Shown piece after piece: positions 26,679 to 35,868 of a stretch of DNA of 64,000 nt (its first letter is position 1; the number at the start of each line of letters is the position of its first letter). The DNA is taken from positions 2,604,001 to 2,668,000 of the forward strand of contig NZ_CP036348.1 of the NCBI RefSeq assembly GCF_007753095.1, given 5' to 3'. The notes under the pieces are model-generated. The model did not search any database. It saw nothing but the letters and a program-made list of their open reading frames with translations, and was not told the origin of the DNA. The stretch comes from Rosistilla carotiformis. Its GTDB lineage: Bacteria; Planctomycetota; Planctomycetia; Pirellulales; Pirellulaceae. The translations under genes and the position numbers were made by a program.

Positions 26679-27063
26679 AGCTGCGCTGTGGCGGATTGGG
26701 CCCAAGGGGCGGGCGTTTTGCGAGTGCTCTGCGACGCACCTTGGAGAACGCGGGGCGGCCGACCTACCTCTGAGCCAAGGTTTGGGCAACGATTGTTATC
26801 GACGGATCCGTTTCAAGCCAACGAAATTGGAAGATGAAACAAACGATAAATCGGGTGTTGTTTGCCTCGGAAGCCTTTCGCTTGCTTTTAGAATCAAGCG
26901 ATTTCGGCTGCCGACAGGCGACGGTTCACAGGCGTCCGAGCGTTGACAAGATCGTGGTCCACCCCGAATGAACTGACCGATTGGGCCCAGCGAAGAGACG
27001 TTCAACGGCGACACCTGCCCTTGGAAGCCCTTTTGACCTCTGAAGATAAAGACAACGAAAGAC

Positions 27064-27807
27064 ATGAGCGAATCGAACGGAAAGCGACCGATGATCGAGG
27101 CGGTGGGACTGAGCAAGTTCTACGGTCCGTTTGCGGCGGCACGGGACATCAGTTTCACGGTCAACGAAGGGGAATTGGTCGCATTTTTGGGGCCCAACGG
27201 TGCCGGCAAAAGCACGACCATGAAGATGTTGACCGGCTACATCGCGGCTTCCGAAGGGGAAGCGCGGATCGCCGGACATAATATGCTTTCGGATCGCATC
27301 GAAGGCAGCAAGCGGTTGGGCTATCTGCCCGAAAATGGCCCGCTGTACCCCGAAATGACTCCCGCGAGTCTGCTGGAATTTTTCGCCGATGCCCGTGGCA
27401 TGGGACTCCGCGAACGCAAACAACATGTCGAACGGGTTGTCGAAATCTGCGACCTTTCGACCGTCATGCACAAAGCGACCAGCAAGCTTTCCAAAGGTTT
27501 TAAGCAACGTGTGGGCATGGCTCAGGCATTGTTACACGATCCCGACGTGCTGATCTTGGACGAACCTACCGCCGGCCTGGATCCCAACCAGATTCGCGGC
27601 GTGCGTGCCACGATGGCCAAGTTGGCCGAAACCAAAACGATTCTGCTGAGCACGCACATTTTACAAGAGGTCGAAGCGATGGCGACGCGTGTCGTTTTGA
27701 TCAACGAGGGACGCAAGGTGTACGACGGAACCGTCGACGACCTGGGGCATAAGGGGCAATTGGACGAAGCCTTCCACAAACTGACCCACGGCGAAAGCAT
27801 CAGCTGA
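27064..27807 (+). CDS. ABC transporter ATP-binding subunit (GldA-like)
   Basis: This 247-aa ATPase has Walker A GPNGAGKST (about 46-54), the Q-loop region YLPENGPLYPEMT, signature LSKGFKQRVG, Walker B VLILDEPTAGLDP and the H-loop STHILQEVEA. It is complete and typical of the ABC-2/Gld group. The two downstream genes encode a fused GldF-GldG-type membrane subunit and a DUF4340 protein, so the three form one transporter or envelope machine. In Bacteroidetes, GldAFG is linked to gliding and secretion. In planctomycetes the related operon has no established role, and no gliding genes are visible here. Confidence 0.92.
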   Translation: MSESNGKRPMIEAVGLSKFYGPFAAARDISFTVNEGELVAFLGPNGAGKSTTMKMLTGYIAASEGEARIAGHNMLSDRIEGSKRLGYLPENGPLYPEMTPASLLEFFADARGMGLRERKQHVERVVEICDLSTVMHKATSKLSKGFKQRVGMAQALLHDPDVLILDEPTAGLDPNQIRGVRATMAKLAETKTILLSTHILQEVEAMATRVVLINEGRKVYDGTVDDLGHKGQLDEAFHKLTHGESIS

Positions 27808-27912
27808 TTCGGCCGCACTTTGTTTCCATCTGAATCGCGATTCCGGTAGGGGATCGCGAACCTGCCGTTGAAATCAAATCACCAGTTCTCGCAATTGAAA
27901 TAGTGTAGAAGA

Positions 27913-30816
27913 ATGGATCTAGCAACTCTCCTTTTGGCCCTGATCAAACTGCTCCTGATCGACCTGATCTTCGTCGGCGTGCTGTTTGTTCTGATCAGTC
28001 TCCTGGCACGCACCAAACGGGCTGCGTTTGCGGTCCTGCGTCGGAACTTCTTCGGTTATTTCAGCAACCCAACCGGATATGTGTTCCTGTGCATCTTTGT
28101 CTTTTTGACTTCGCTGGCCGCCTTCTGGCCATACGAATTCTTTAACGACAACTTGGCTACGTTGGACCAATTGAATCGCTACCTTCCGCTGATCATGCTG
28201 TTCTTCATTCCGGCGATCACGATGAGCATCTGGGCGGAAGAGAAACGCCAAGGTACCGACGAATTGCTGCTCACGCTCCCCGCGGATGACTTCGACATCG
28301 TGATCGGAAAGTATCTCGCGGCGTCGGCGATCTTCACCGCATCGCTGATCTTCTCACAGCTTTCGAATTTCATCACCCTGGCCGTGCTCAGCTACGGCAA
28401 TCTCGATACGGGGCTGTTCTTCACGACCTACCTGGGATATTGGTTCGTCGGTCTGACGATGATTGCGATCGGTATGGTCGCGTCGTTCCTCACCGGCAAC
28501 TTGACGGTCGGCTTCATCTTGGGAGCCCTGTTCAACGCACCGTTGGCATTTGCATCGATGGCCGATGTGATCATTCCCTCCGGTTGGTTCCAACGAATTG
28601 TCAGCGGTTCGGGCCTCAGCGCCCAATTCGACGATTTTGGTCGCGGCGTAATCAGTCTTTCATCGTCGGTCTATTTCGCCTTGGTGGCGTTGATCGGAAT
28701 CTATCTATGCATGGTCCTGATCGGCCGCCGGCACTGGTCGGGCAGCAAGGATGGCAACACGATGTTTTGGCACTATGCAGCCCGCGCACTCGCCTTGATT
28801 GTGCTGACCGGTGGTGCGGTGGTCTTGCTTCGCAACTGGGACCAACGACTCGACACGACCGAAGGGAACGTCAGTTCGTTGGCGCCGGCGACGATTGAAT
28901 TGATCAAGAACCTCGACGCGGATCGACCGATCGTGGTCGATGCGTTTATCTCGACCGACATCCCTGAACAGTATGCCCGCACGCGGTACGAATTGGTCAG
29001 CGTCCTTAAAGAGTTCCGCGCCGAAGCGGCCAAGCGTGGCAAGACGATCGACGTCAACCTGTATCAAGACTTGGAACTGTTTAGCGACGAAGCGGCCCTC
29101 GCTTCGGAACGCTTTGGAATCGAACCGGTTCCACGTTTTGTGCGATCTCAAGGATCGATGGAGAACCAAGACATCCTGTTGGGAGCGGCATTCCGCAGCG
29201 GCTTGGAGAAAGTCGTGGTCCCCTTCTTCGATTACGGCATTCCCGTCGAATACGAATTGGTTCGATCGATCAAAACCGTTTCGCAAAGCACCCGGAAACG
29301 CTTGGGAATCGTGAATACCGACGCCAACATGATGGGTGGTTTTTCGATGGCGGGCGGATCGCCACGGCGAATCGAAAAGCATCCTTTGGTCGTGGAATTG
29401 GAGAAACAATACCAAGTCGACGAGGTCGACCTGTCGTCGCCATTGGACCCCCAACGGTTTGATGCGGTTGTCGCGGTTCAACCCTCTTCTCTGGCTCCCG
29501 ATCAATTCGATCGATTGGTCGAAGGGGTCAAAGCGGGCATCCCGATGGCGATCTTCGAAGATCCGATGACGATCCGCGGGATCCCCGGAACGGGCGAACC
29601 CAAGCAGTCTCCAGGCGGCATGTTTGGACAGCAAGGTGGCCCAGTGCCAAAGGGAGACATCCGCAAGCTGTGGGATGTCTTGGAGATCGAATCCCCCGGC
29701 ATGCCAGGCATGACGGCCTTGTTCTCGCCCGATATCGTTTGGCAACAATACAACCCCTATCCGAAGATGGCCGCGCTGGGGCTGGACGACCAATGGTTGT
29801 TCGCCAAAGAAGAGGCTCCTGGAGCGGAAGACGCGCTTTCGGAAGCCAACCCGATTACGGCGGGGCTTCGCGAAATCTTGTTCATCTACGCGGGGGCCGT
29901 CAACGCGAAAAAGGATTCTGTGCTGAAGCACACGCCACTTGTTCAAACGGGTATGGCGACGGGGCTGATTCCGTTGGCGAAACTGCAACCTAGCCTGCGC
30001 GACCCCAATGCGTTGCGGGCCGAACAAGGCGACTTCAAAGGCATTCAAACGATTGCGATGGCCATTGAAGGTTCCACCAAGTCGGCTGCCAAAGAAGAGA
30101 CATCGGACGACGCCGACGCCAAGCCGGAAGAGGGTGCCGATGCTCACGAAGGGGAAGAAACGATCAAAGCGGTCTACGTGGCCGACACCGATTTGCTGAT
30201 CCAAGAGTTTTTGGCGATCCGGGCCCAGCCCGAATTGTTCGCCGAAGTCGATCTCCGTGTTCAAAACGTGACCTTCGTCTTGAACATCGTCGATTGGTTG
30301 GCCAACGAGGATCTGTTCATCGACGTCCGCAAGCACGAACCGCGTTTCAGCACGCTGCAGTGGATTGAAGAGGTCGAGAACGAAGCCCGCGAAAAAGAGA
30401 GCGCTGCGGGAGCGGAATTCGATCTGGCGTTTAAGGAAAAGGTTCGCGAGATCGAAGAAAAGAACACCGAAGAACTGCAGAAGCTGCAGAAGGAATTGGA
30501 CGACGCGAAAAAGAACAACCAAGACGGCAAGATCGATCTCGGTGCGTTCCAAGCGATTCAAACCCGATTCATGATGAAGCAACAGCAGCTGGAACGGATG
30601 TTAACCGTCAGTCGCGAGAAGCTTGAACGCGAACGTGACAGCCAGATCCAAAAGGAACGCCGCAACGCCGACCTGACGGTTCGGGCGCGACAGAATCGCG
30701 TCAAAGCTGCCGCGGTGACGCTGCCGTGCATCCCGCCGCTTTTGATTGGCGTGATCGTCTTTGCGTCGCGTCGCTTGCGCGAACGAGAGAATATTTCCAA
30801 AAGCCGGCTGCGATAA
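27913..30816 (+). CDS. Fused ABC-2 permease and GldG-type auxiliary protein
   Basis: This 967-aa protein has an N-terminal ABC-2 permease (GldF-like) part with six or seven hydrophobic helices to about residue 280, including the family loop IWAEEKRQGTDELLLTLP. A further membrane helix near 295-315 begins the GldG-type (ABC_transp_aux) extracytoplasmic domain: LDTTEGNVSSLAPATIELIKNL, IPEQYARTRYELVSVLKEF and VDEVDLSSPLDPQRFDAVV. A coiled coil (about 830-930) and a final transmembrane helix close the protein. GldF and GldG are separate in Bacteroidetes but fused here. It follows the ATPase gene by 105 bases and precedes the DUF4340 gene by 51, so a single operon is likely. Confidence 0.9.
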   Translation: MDLATLLLALIKLLLIDLIFVGVLFVLISLLARTKRAAFAVLRRNFFGYFSNPTGYVFLCIFVFLTSLAAFWPYEFFNDNLATLDQLNRYLPLIMLFFIPAITMSIWAEEKRQGTDELLLTLPADDFDIVIGKYLAASAIFTASLIFSQLSNFITLAVLSYGNLDTGLFFTTYLGYWFVGLTMIAIGMVASFLTGNLTVGFILGALFNAPLAFASMADVIIPSGWFQRIVSGSGLSAQFDDFGRGVISLSSSVYFALVALIGIYLCMVLIGRRHWSGSKDGNTMFWHYAARALALIVLTGGAVVLLRNWDQRLDTTEGNVSSLAPATIELIKNLDADRPIVVDAFISTDIPEQYARTRYELVSVLKEFRAEAAKRGKTIDVNLYQDLELFSDEAALASERFGIEPVPRFVRSQGSMENQDILLGAAFRSGLEKVVVPFFDYGIPVEYELVRSIKTVSQSTRKRLGIVNTDANMMGGFSMAGGSPRRIEKHPLVVELEKQYQVDEVDLSSPLDPQRFDAVVAVQPSSLAPDQFDRLVEGVKAGIPMAIFEDPMTIRGIPGTGEPKQSPGGMFGQQGGPVPKGDIRKLWDVLEIESPGMPGMTALFSPDIVWQQYNPYPKMAALGLDDQWLFAKEEAPGAEDALSEANPITAGLREILFIYAGAVNAKKDSVLKHTPLVQTGMATGLIPLAKLQPSLRDPNALRAEQGDFKGIQTIAMAIEGSTKSAAKEETSDDADAKPEEGADAHEGEETIKAVYVADTDLLIQEFLAIRAQPELFAEVDLRVQNVTFVLNIVDWLANEDLFIDVRKHEPRFSTLQWIEEVENEAREKESAAGAEFDLAFKEKVREIEEKNTEELQKLQKELDDAKKNNQDGKIDLGAFQAIQTRFMMKQQQLERMLTVSREKLERERDSQIQKERRNADLTVRARQNRVKAAAVTLPCIPPLLIGVIVFASRRLRERENISKSRLR

Positions 30817-30867
30817 TCCCGACTTCAAACACACCGATAACAAGACAGATTTGCGGAGAATAGAAAC

Positions 30868-32760
30868 GTGACTGAAAGTGGAAAGACAGGCGTCTTTTGG
30901 TTAGTCGCATCGGTTGTGGTCGCGATGGCGGCAATCGTTGCGTGGCCTCGTTCGACCGAGACCGATCTGGCCGCGTTGGTCGGTAAACCGATCTTCGAAA
31001 ACTTCAACGATGTGTTGGACGTGTCGATGCTTAAGATCGATCGCTTCGACGAGGAACTGGGCCAGCTGAGTTCCTTCGAGGTCACACGCGACGCGAAAAC
31101 GAACCAATGGTCGATTCCATCGCACGACGGTTATCCGGCCGATGCGACCGAACAGATTCGCGATGCTGCCACCGCGTTCTTGAACCTCGAAATTTTGGAT
31201 GTGGCCAGCGAAGTCAAAGACGATCACGAGAAGTTCGGTGTCCTAGAACCCAACGCCAGCTCGTTGAAAGTCGGCGATGAGGGGGTCGGCCGGTTGGTGC
31301 AGTTTGAAAATGATCAAGGGGAAGTCCTGGTCAATCTGATCATCGGCAGCATGGTCAAAGACTCCGAAGACCAACGCTTCGTTCGCATCCCGACTCAAGA
31401 TGTTACCTACGTCGTGAAGTTCGATGACAAGCCGTTGACGACTAAATTCGATGCATGGATCGAAGACAACCTTTTGGATTTGAGTTCGTTCGATATCCAG
31501 AAAATTGGCATTCGCGACTACTCGATCGTTCGCACCTTGCAAGGTGCCAGCATGCAACCAAACTTTGACGCCGACGTCGTCCTCACCGAAGACGACACCT
31601 GGCAACTGGATAAGTTGGATGTCTACGAAAAGGGGAAGCCGGTCGCGCAGACGCTGGCCGACGACCAAGAACTCGATGGCACCAAGCTTGGCGAACTTCG
31701 CAGCGCCTTGGATGACCTGAAGATCGTCGACGTTCGTCGCAAACCCGATGGACTCTCGGGGGATCTGAAAGCGGATTCGGGATTCATGAAGAACGACGAT
31801 GCGGTCCGTTCGCTGATCACTCGCGGCTTCTACCCGCAACCGACCGAAGATGGCAAAGGCGAAGTGTTCGCTGCCAACGGCGAACTGATCGCAACATTGA
31901 AGAACGGCGTCGAGTATCTGCTCCGCTTCGGTGAAATCGATCAGCAGAGCATGGACTCCGAAGAAGAGACCGAAGCGGGCGAAGAGGACAACGTGACCGG
32001 GGTGAACCGTTACCTGTTGGTCACCGCGCGGGTCAATGAAGCGACCTTCCCGGAACCCGAATTGCAAACCGTTCCCGAAACGTGGGAGCAATTGCATCCG
32101 GAAGTCGAAGCGGCTCAAGCCCCTAAGACCGATCAACCCGCCGAACAACCGAAGCCGGCCGAAACCGATAAGCCCACCGCAACGGAGCCGAAGGACGACG
32201 CCGCTCCAGCGGACACAAAGGCCGACGAGGCTGACAAGCCGGCGACGGAAGAGCCGAAAGAAGAGTCCAAGCCTGCGGCCGATTCGGATACTGAACCGGC
32301 TGCGGATGATGCCTCTGAAGAGGCTACGGACGAAGAGGTGGATGGTTGTGAAGCGCCCAGCGACGATGCTTCCGATGAAGCGGAACCAACGCTTTTGTTG
32401 CAAGACGAAGAGGACGACCAGGCCGCAGCCGAGGCTGCCAAGCCAGCGACCGAAACCGATGAGAAGCCAGCGGCCGAAGAAGCGGCTAAGCCTGCGAAGT
32501 CGGAACTGACAGCGGAGGAGAAGCAGGAGGAACTGGAGGTCGCTCAGGAGTCGATCCGGAAAGCGAATCAACGCAAGTTGGACGAGCGGAACGACCAATT
32601 GGAAGAAGCACGCAAGAAGGTCCGCAGCCTCAACGAACGCTTCGCGGACTGGTACTATGTGGTCCCTGAAAGCGAGTACCGCAAGATCCATCTGTCGCGT
32701 GACAATCTGATCAAACAGAAAGAACCGATCCAGACAACGCCCGCTCCACCAGGCAATTGA
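30868..32760 (+). CDS. DUF4340 domain protein of the Gld-like ABC operon
   Basis: This 630-aa protein begins at GTG 30868 with GGAGAA about 7 bases upstream. One N-terminal transmembrane helix (GVFWLVASVVVAMAAIVAW) is followed by a DUF4340-type region (about 30-330; WSIPSHDGYPADATEQIRDA, LNLEILDVASEV). Then comes a long acidic Ala/Pro/Glu/Lys repeat-like linker (about 410-560) and a C-terminal coiled coil ending near FADWYYVVPESEYRKI. DUF4340 proteins follow GldG-type subunits in many genomes and may form part of the exported machine. The linker is low-complexity and likely disordered. The substrate is unknown. Confidence 0.85.
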   Translation: MTESGKTGVFWLVASVVVAMAAIVAWPRSTETDLAALVGKPIFENFNDVLDVSMLKIDRFDEELGQLSSFEVTRDAKTNQWSIPSHDGYPADATEQIRDAATAFLNLEILDVASEVKDDHEKFGVLEPNASSLKVGDEGVGRLVQFENDQGEVLVNLIIGSMVKDSEDQRFVRIPTQDVTYVVKFDDKPLTTKFDAWIEDNLLDLSSFDIQKIGIRDYSIVRTLQGASMQPNFDADVVLTEDDTWQLDKLDVYEKGKPVAQTLADDQELDGTKLGELRSALDDLKIVDVRRKPDGLSGDLKADSGFMKNDDAVRSLITRGFYPQPTEDGKGEVFAANGELIATLKNGVEYLLRFGEIDQQSMDSEEETEAGEEDNVTGVNRYLLVTARVNEATFPEPELQTVPETWEQLHPEVEAAQAPKTDQPAEQPKPAETDKPTATEPKDDAAPADTKADEADKPATEEPKEESKPAADSDTEPAADDASEEATDEEVDGCEAPSDDASDEAEPTLLLQDEEDDQAAAEAAKPATETDEKPAAEEAAKPAKSELTAEEKQEELEVAQESIRKANQRKLDERNDQLEEARKKVRSLNERFADWYYVVPESEYRKIHLSRDNLIKQKEPIQTTPAPPGN

Positions 32761-33153
32761 TCGCAGTAGGAGCCGACCGGCTCCCTAGGAACAACTCGCA
32801 GCACGGTTCGCCAGGACCGTGCTGTTTTCGTTTTCGGAGTCGACGTTCTTAAAACGCATGCGGTCACGGTCAGTTGCTCCGCTTCACGCTTCGTGCCGAG
32901 CGGTGTCGGTTCAAATCCAATACCGTTCAACGAAGCGTCGTGGACGAGGCTGAGAGTCCTTTTGCATGCATCAGACCAAATCGCTGGGACTCGTAACCTC
33001 GTCCACTACATCCCGCCGCTAATGATTGCGACGGTCCGAGGCTCCTTCGTTGAACGGTATTGCGTTTGAAACGCAAAGACGCAGCGCTATTTGTTCTCCA
33101 CCAATCCCCTCTGCGATCGCGGTACACCTCTCGCTGTCGCTTCTCACACGCAA
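32761..33153. other. Intergenic region containing a fold-back repeat element
   Basis: These 393 bases lie between the convergent DUF4340 and octahaem cytochrome genes. Most of it (32910-33070) is the inverted-repeat element listed separately. Just after the DUF4340 stop is GGAGCCGACCGGCTCC (32768-32783), a compact hairpin that may act as a terminator. No gene is supported. Confidence 0.5.
32910..33070. repeat. 161-bp fold-back / MITE-like element with 26-bp terminal inverted repeats
   Basis: The left arm (32910-32935: TTCAAA, 2 bases, CAATACCGTTCAACGAAG) is the reverse complement of the right arm (33045-33070), with 24 of 26 positions matching. A second nested pair is GTGGACGAGG (32940-32949) against CCTCGTCCAC (32997-33006). 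An inner GAGTCC/GGACTC stem follows. The right arm has about 38 extra bases (33007-33044) between the two stems where the left has only four (32936-32939). No ORF fits inside and no target-site duplication is obvious. It could be a non-autonomous mobile element or a structured intergenic repeat. Confidence 0.65.
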
Positions 33154-35592
33154 CTACAACTGACGTATCAGGTTTTGGTACTGCGGGTTGTTGGGAGATC
33201 GCTGGATCAGTCGCTCACAAGCCGCTCTGGCTTCATCGATGCGTTCCAACTTTTGCAGCAATAGCACCAAGGCCAACAAAAACTGCTCGTTCTCGGGTTC
33301 CAACTCGACAGCTTTTTGGATTCGTTCCAGTCCGGCTTCGGCATCGCCTTGGAGGTACAACGCGAGGCCAAGTCGATACTGAAGCGGGCCGTTGTCGGGA
33401 GCGAGATTCGCATCGCGTTGAAGCAACGGCAACTCATCGGCACGCAATCGAGCGACTCGCGTCTGAATCTCGTTGGATTCCGCTGGCGGCAGACGTCCCG
33501 ATTGCGCCAACGACTCTAATAACGCCGCCAGATTACTGCGCGGCCCCACCGCTCCAGGCTGCACGCGAATCGCTGTTTCATAAGCCTCGATCGCTTCGTC
33601 GAAGCGACCTTGGTTTTCAAGCACCACGGCCCAGACAAGATGCGCGCTCCCGCGATCGGACGTCTCCATCAACGCCTCGTGATACTCCTCCAACGCCCCC
33701 CTCAGCTGTTCACGTTGCCCAGGCGAGAGATCGTCAGCGGGGATCGTTGTCAAGATGCGTCCAGCTTCGCTGCGGACCAGCCGCGAATCATCGCTCAGGA
33801 ACGGAACGACGGTTCGGCGAATTTGATTCGGATCGCGACCTTCGAACATTCGCAGCGCTGCGACGCGAACGATCGGGTTGGTGTCTTGGAGTGCTTCGCG
33901 GGCCACGCGGATCGCATCGCCACCGCCTCCGGCTCGCCGCAGTTCTTCGATCGCAGTCGCCCGCGCCAAATCGGGTACTCCCTCTTTGGCGAGTGCGACC
34001 GAGGCGAGCTGCGCCAGCGCGTCGGGCTGCTGTGTCCGCGCTGCATGTAATGCCGTAGCGAAGTGATCGGGGCGTTTGCGTTGCTCGCCGTACCAGCGAT
34101 CGCAAGCCTCATCGCACCACTGATCGATCTCGTGCAGTACCGCCTTAATTTTTGTGTCGCCGTCGCGAGCTTGTTCCAACCACTTCGCATATTCGGTCAA
34201 TTTTGAATACGAATCGTCGGGCAGATGCTCGCTCGACGCGACGAACTCAGCAAACTTGGGCAACCGTTTGCGAATCTCTTCGGGCTGCTTCTCCTGTTCC
34301 AACTCCACATGGCAACCGGTGCAGGCGTTTGGAGTCCCCAGCGCGACCGACAGATCGGGGCGGGGAATTCGGATGCTGTGATCGCGACGCGGATCGACCG
34401 CCATGTAGGTCGTTTCGGGCATGTGGCATTCGACGCACGAAGCCCCTGCCGTGCCGGGTTCGTGCCGGTGATGCGATGGCGTGTCGTACTTGCCCGCCGG
34501 ATGCGCGTGGCACGAGGTGCAGGTCGCGTTGCCGGGTTGTTTCAGTTTCAGCGAATGCGGGTCGTGGCAATCGCTGCAACGAATCCCCTTGTGGTACATC
34601 TTGCTTTGGATGAACGAACCGTAGACGTAGACCTCGTCTAAGATCTCCCCGTTGGCGTGGTAGGTCGATTCCTGCAGCAATTCGGGTTCGTAGAAGTCAC
34701 AAAATCGTTGCCCCGGTTGGAATCCCGATTTTAAAACGCGACGACGACTGTGGCACGGCGCGCACGCTTCGATCTGGGGAATTGCATCGACGCCTTTCAA
34801 TTCGGCCAGCCCCATACCGTGGTGCCGATCCCAGAACAGCGACTTGCTGTTTGCCAATTCCACGTGCAAGCTGCCCGGCCCGTGGCAAGCTTCACAGCTG
34901 ACATCGATCTCCGACCAAGTCGTGTGGTAGCGCGCCGTCGAGGGATCAAAATTCTTCCTTAGGTTGGTCGAATGGCATTCGGCGCACATCGTGTTCCAAC
35001 GCTGCGCGATTCCCGTCCAGTGAAGGTCGTCGTCAGGAGCAAGTTTTTCTTGGACATCCGGCGGATCCAGGTGAAACCACTTTTTCGCATGGGTATCCCA
35101 GCTGACGCGCAGCACTTGCAAACGCCCCACCTCATTGTCTGCCATCCCGGCGGAACGATCGAATTCCACCAGGTACTGCTGCAGCGGATCGACTCCAAAG
35201 ACGTATTTAATCTCGAAATCGTCCAGCTTCCCGTCGGGGCCTTCGGTGTGGATCATGAACCGATCGCCATCGCGATACATCCGGCTGGTGATCCCATAGT
35301 GCGTCAACTCCACGCCACTGAAATCGCCGATCACCGACTGGTCGGTCGCAAGATCCATCGCCAGATCATGGTGCGAACCGGCGAACAGCTCCGCCTCTTT
35401 TTGATGGCACTGGATGCAAGCGTCACGGCCTACATAGCTGGCCTTGGCATCGCGAGGGACTGCCGACCAATAGTCAGCAAACAACCCTCCGGCAGCCAAT
35501 GTAAACAGCCCCGCAGCGACAAGCAGCCCGCGGCGTTTGATGATCTTGGAAGCTTGGGGCCTGGAGACGGAGGGTTCTTCGATGCGATTCAC
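33154..35592 (-). CDS. Octahaem c-type cytochrome with HEAT-like and TPR regions
   Basis: This 812-aa protein is membrane-anchored or secreted (hydrophobic RGLLVAAGLFTLAAGGLFADYW near residues 21-42). Eight CxxCH haem sites lie between about 55 and 430: CIQCH, CAECH, CEACH, CAPCH, CSDCH, CTSCH, CVECH and CTGCH. A HEAT-like segment follows (about 510-640; VRVAALRMFEGRD, SRLVRSEAGRIL), then a TPR region to the C-terminus (NQGRFDEAIEAYETAIRVQPGA; GDAEAGLERIQKAVELEPENE). Similar multihaem-TPR proteins occur in planctomycetes and are thought to act in periplasmic electron transfer. The redox partner is unknown. Start GTG 35592 is the longest possible and has only a weak ribosome-binding site. Confidence 0.88.
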   Translation of the reverse strand: MNRIEEPSVSRPQASKIIKRRGLLVAAGLFTLAAGGLFADYWSAVPRDAKASYVGRDACIQCHQKEAELFAGSHHDLAMDLATDQSVIGDFSGVELTHYGITSRMYRDGDRFMIHTEGPDGKLDDFEIKYVFGVDPLQQYLVEFDRSAGMADNEVGRLQVLRVSWDTHAKKWFHLDPPDVQEKLAPDDDLHWTGIAQRWNTMCAECHSTNLRKNFDPSTARYHTTWSEIDVSCEACHGPGSLHVELANSKSLFWDRHHGMGLAELKGVDAIPQIEACAPCHSRRRVLKSGFQPGQRFCDFYEPELLQESTYHANGEILDEVYVYGSFIQSKMYHKGIRCSDCHDPHSLKLKQPGNATCTSCHAHPAGKYDTPSHHRHEPGTAGASCVECHMPETTYMAVDPRRDHSIRIPRPDLSVALGTPNACTGCHVELEQEKQPEEIRKRLPKFAEFVASSEHLPDDSYSKLTEYAKWLEQARDGDTKIKAVLHEIDQWCDEACDRWYGEQRKRPDHFATALHAARTQQPDALAQLASVALAKEGVPDLARATAIEELRRAGGGGDAIRVAREALQDTNPIVRVAALRMFEGRDPNQIRRTVVPFLSDDSRLVRSEAGRILTTIPADDLSPGQREQLRGALEEYHEALMETSDRGSAHLVWAVVLENQGRFDEAIEAYETAIRVQPGAVGPRSNLAALLESLAQSGRLPPAESNEIQTRVARLRADELPLLQRDANLAPDNGPLQYRLGLALYLQGDAEAGLERIQKAVELEPENEQFLLALVLLLQKLERIDEARAACERLIQRSPNNPQYQNLIRQL

Positions 35593-35868
35593 TCAGAGCA
35601 CTCGGCAAGGGGACGGTCGTTGATTCATCGCAGCGGGGCTGGGAACGGTTGGGGATGGGAGCCTCAAGTTTAGCCGCAATCGGCGAGAAGCACCAAGTCG
35701 GTGACAAAAGCTGCGGGATATTCGGGTCGGTTTGGGCAGACCGGCACCCGTAGCGGCGATAACGTGGGGCTCAATTCGCTCTGTTCGTTGACAGTCGAGT
35801 TGCTGTCAATTTAGAATCGTCACCTGCACTCACCTAAATCCTACCGTTTCGTCGCTCAGAGAATACGC

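Larger units (their letters stand above)
26396..27063. other. Intergenic region upstream of the Gld-like ABC operon
   Basis: These 668 bases have no gene I can support. They hold a terminator-like hairpin (26512-26540) and a candidate sigma-70-type promoter (26651-26678). A plus-strand frame across 26344-26946 is Cys/Gly/Arg-rich, lacks a ribosome-binding site and is rejected. If the promoter drives the ABC operon, the leader would be about 380 nt, long enough for a regulatory RNA element. Confidence 0.4.

Noticed and set aside
26344-26946. 200-codon plus-strand frame
   Set aside because: It starts inside the upstream gene in another phase, crosses a terminator and has no ribosome-binding site or recognisable features.
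28705-30582. 625-codon reverse-strand frame
   Set aside because: It is the antisense shadow of the fused GldF-GldG gene, which has clear domains and operon context on the plus strand.
32820-32930. tRNA-like T-arm (GGTTCAAATCC) just before the fold-back element
   Set aside because: The five-base T-stem has a mismatch and no matching acceptor, D or anticodon arms could be placed upstream.
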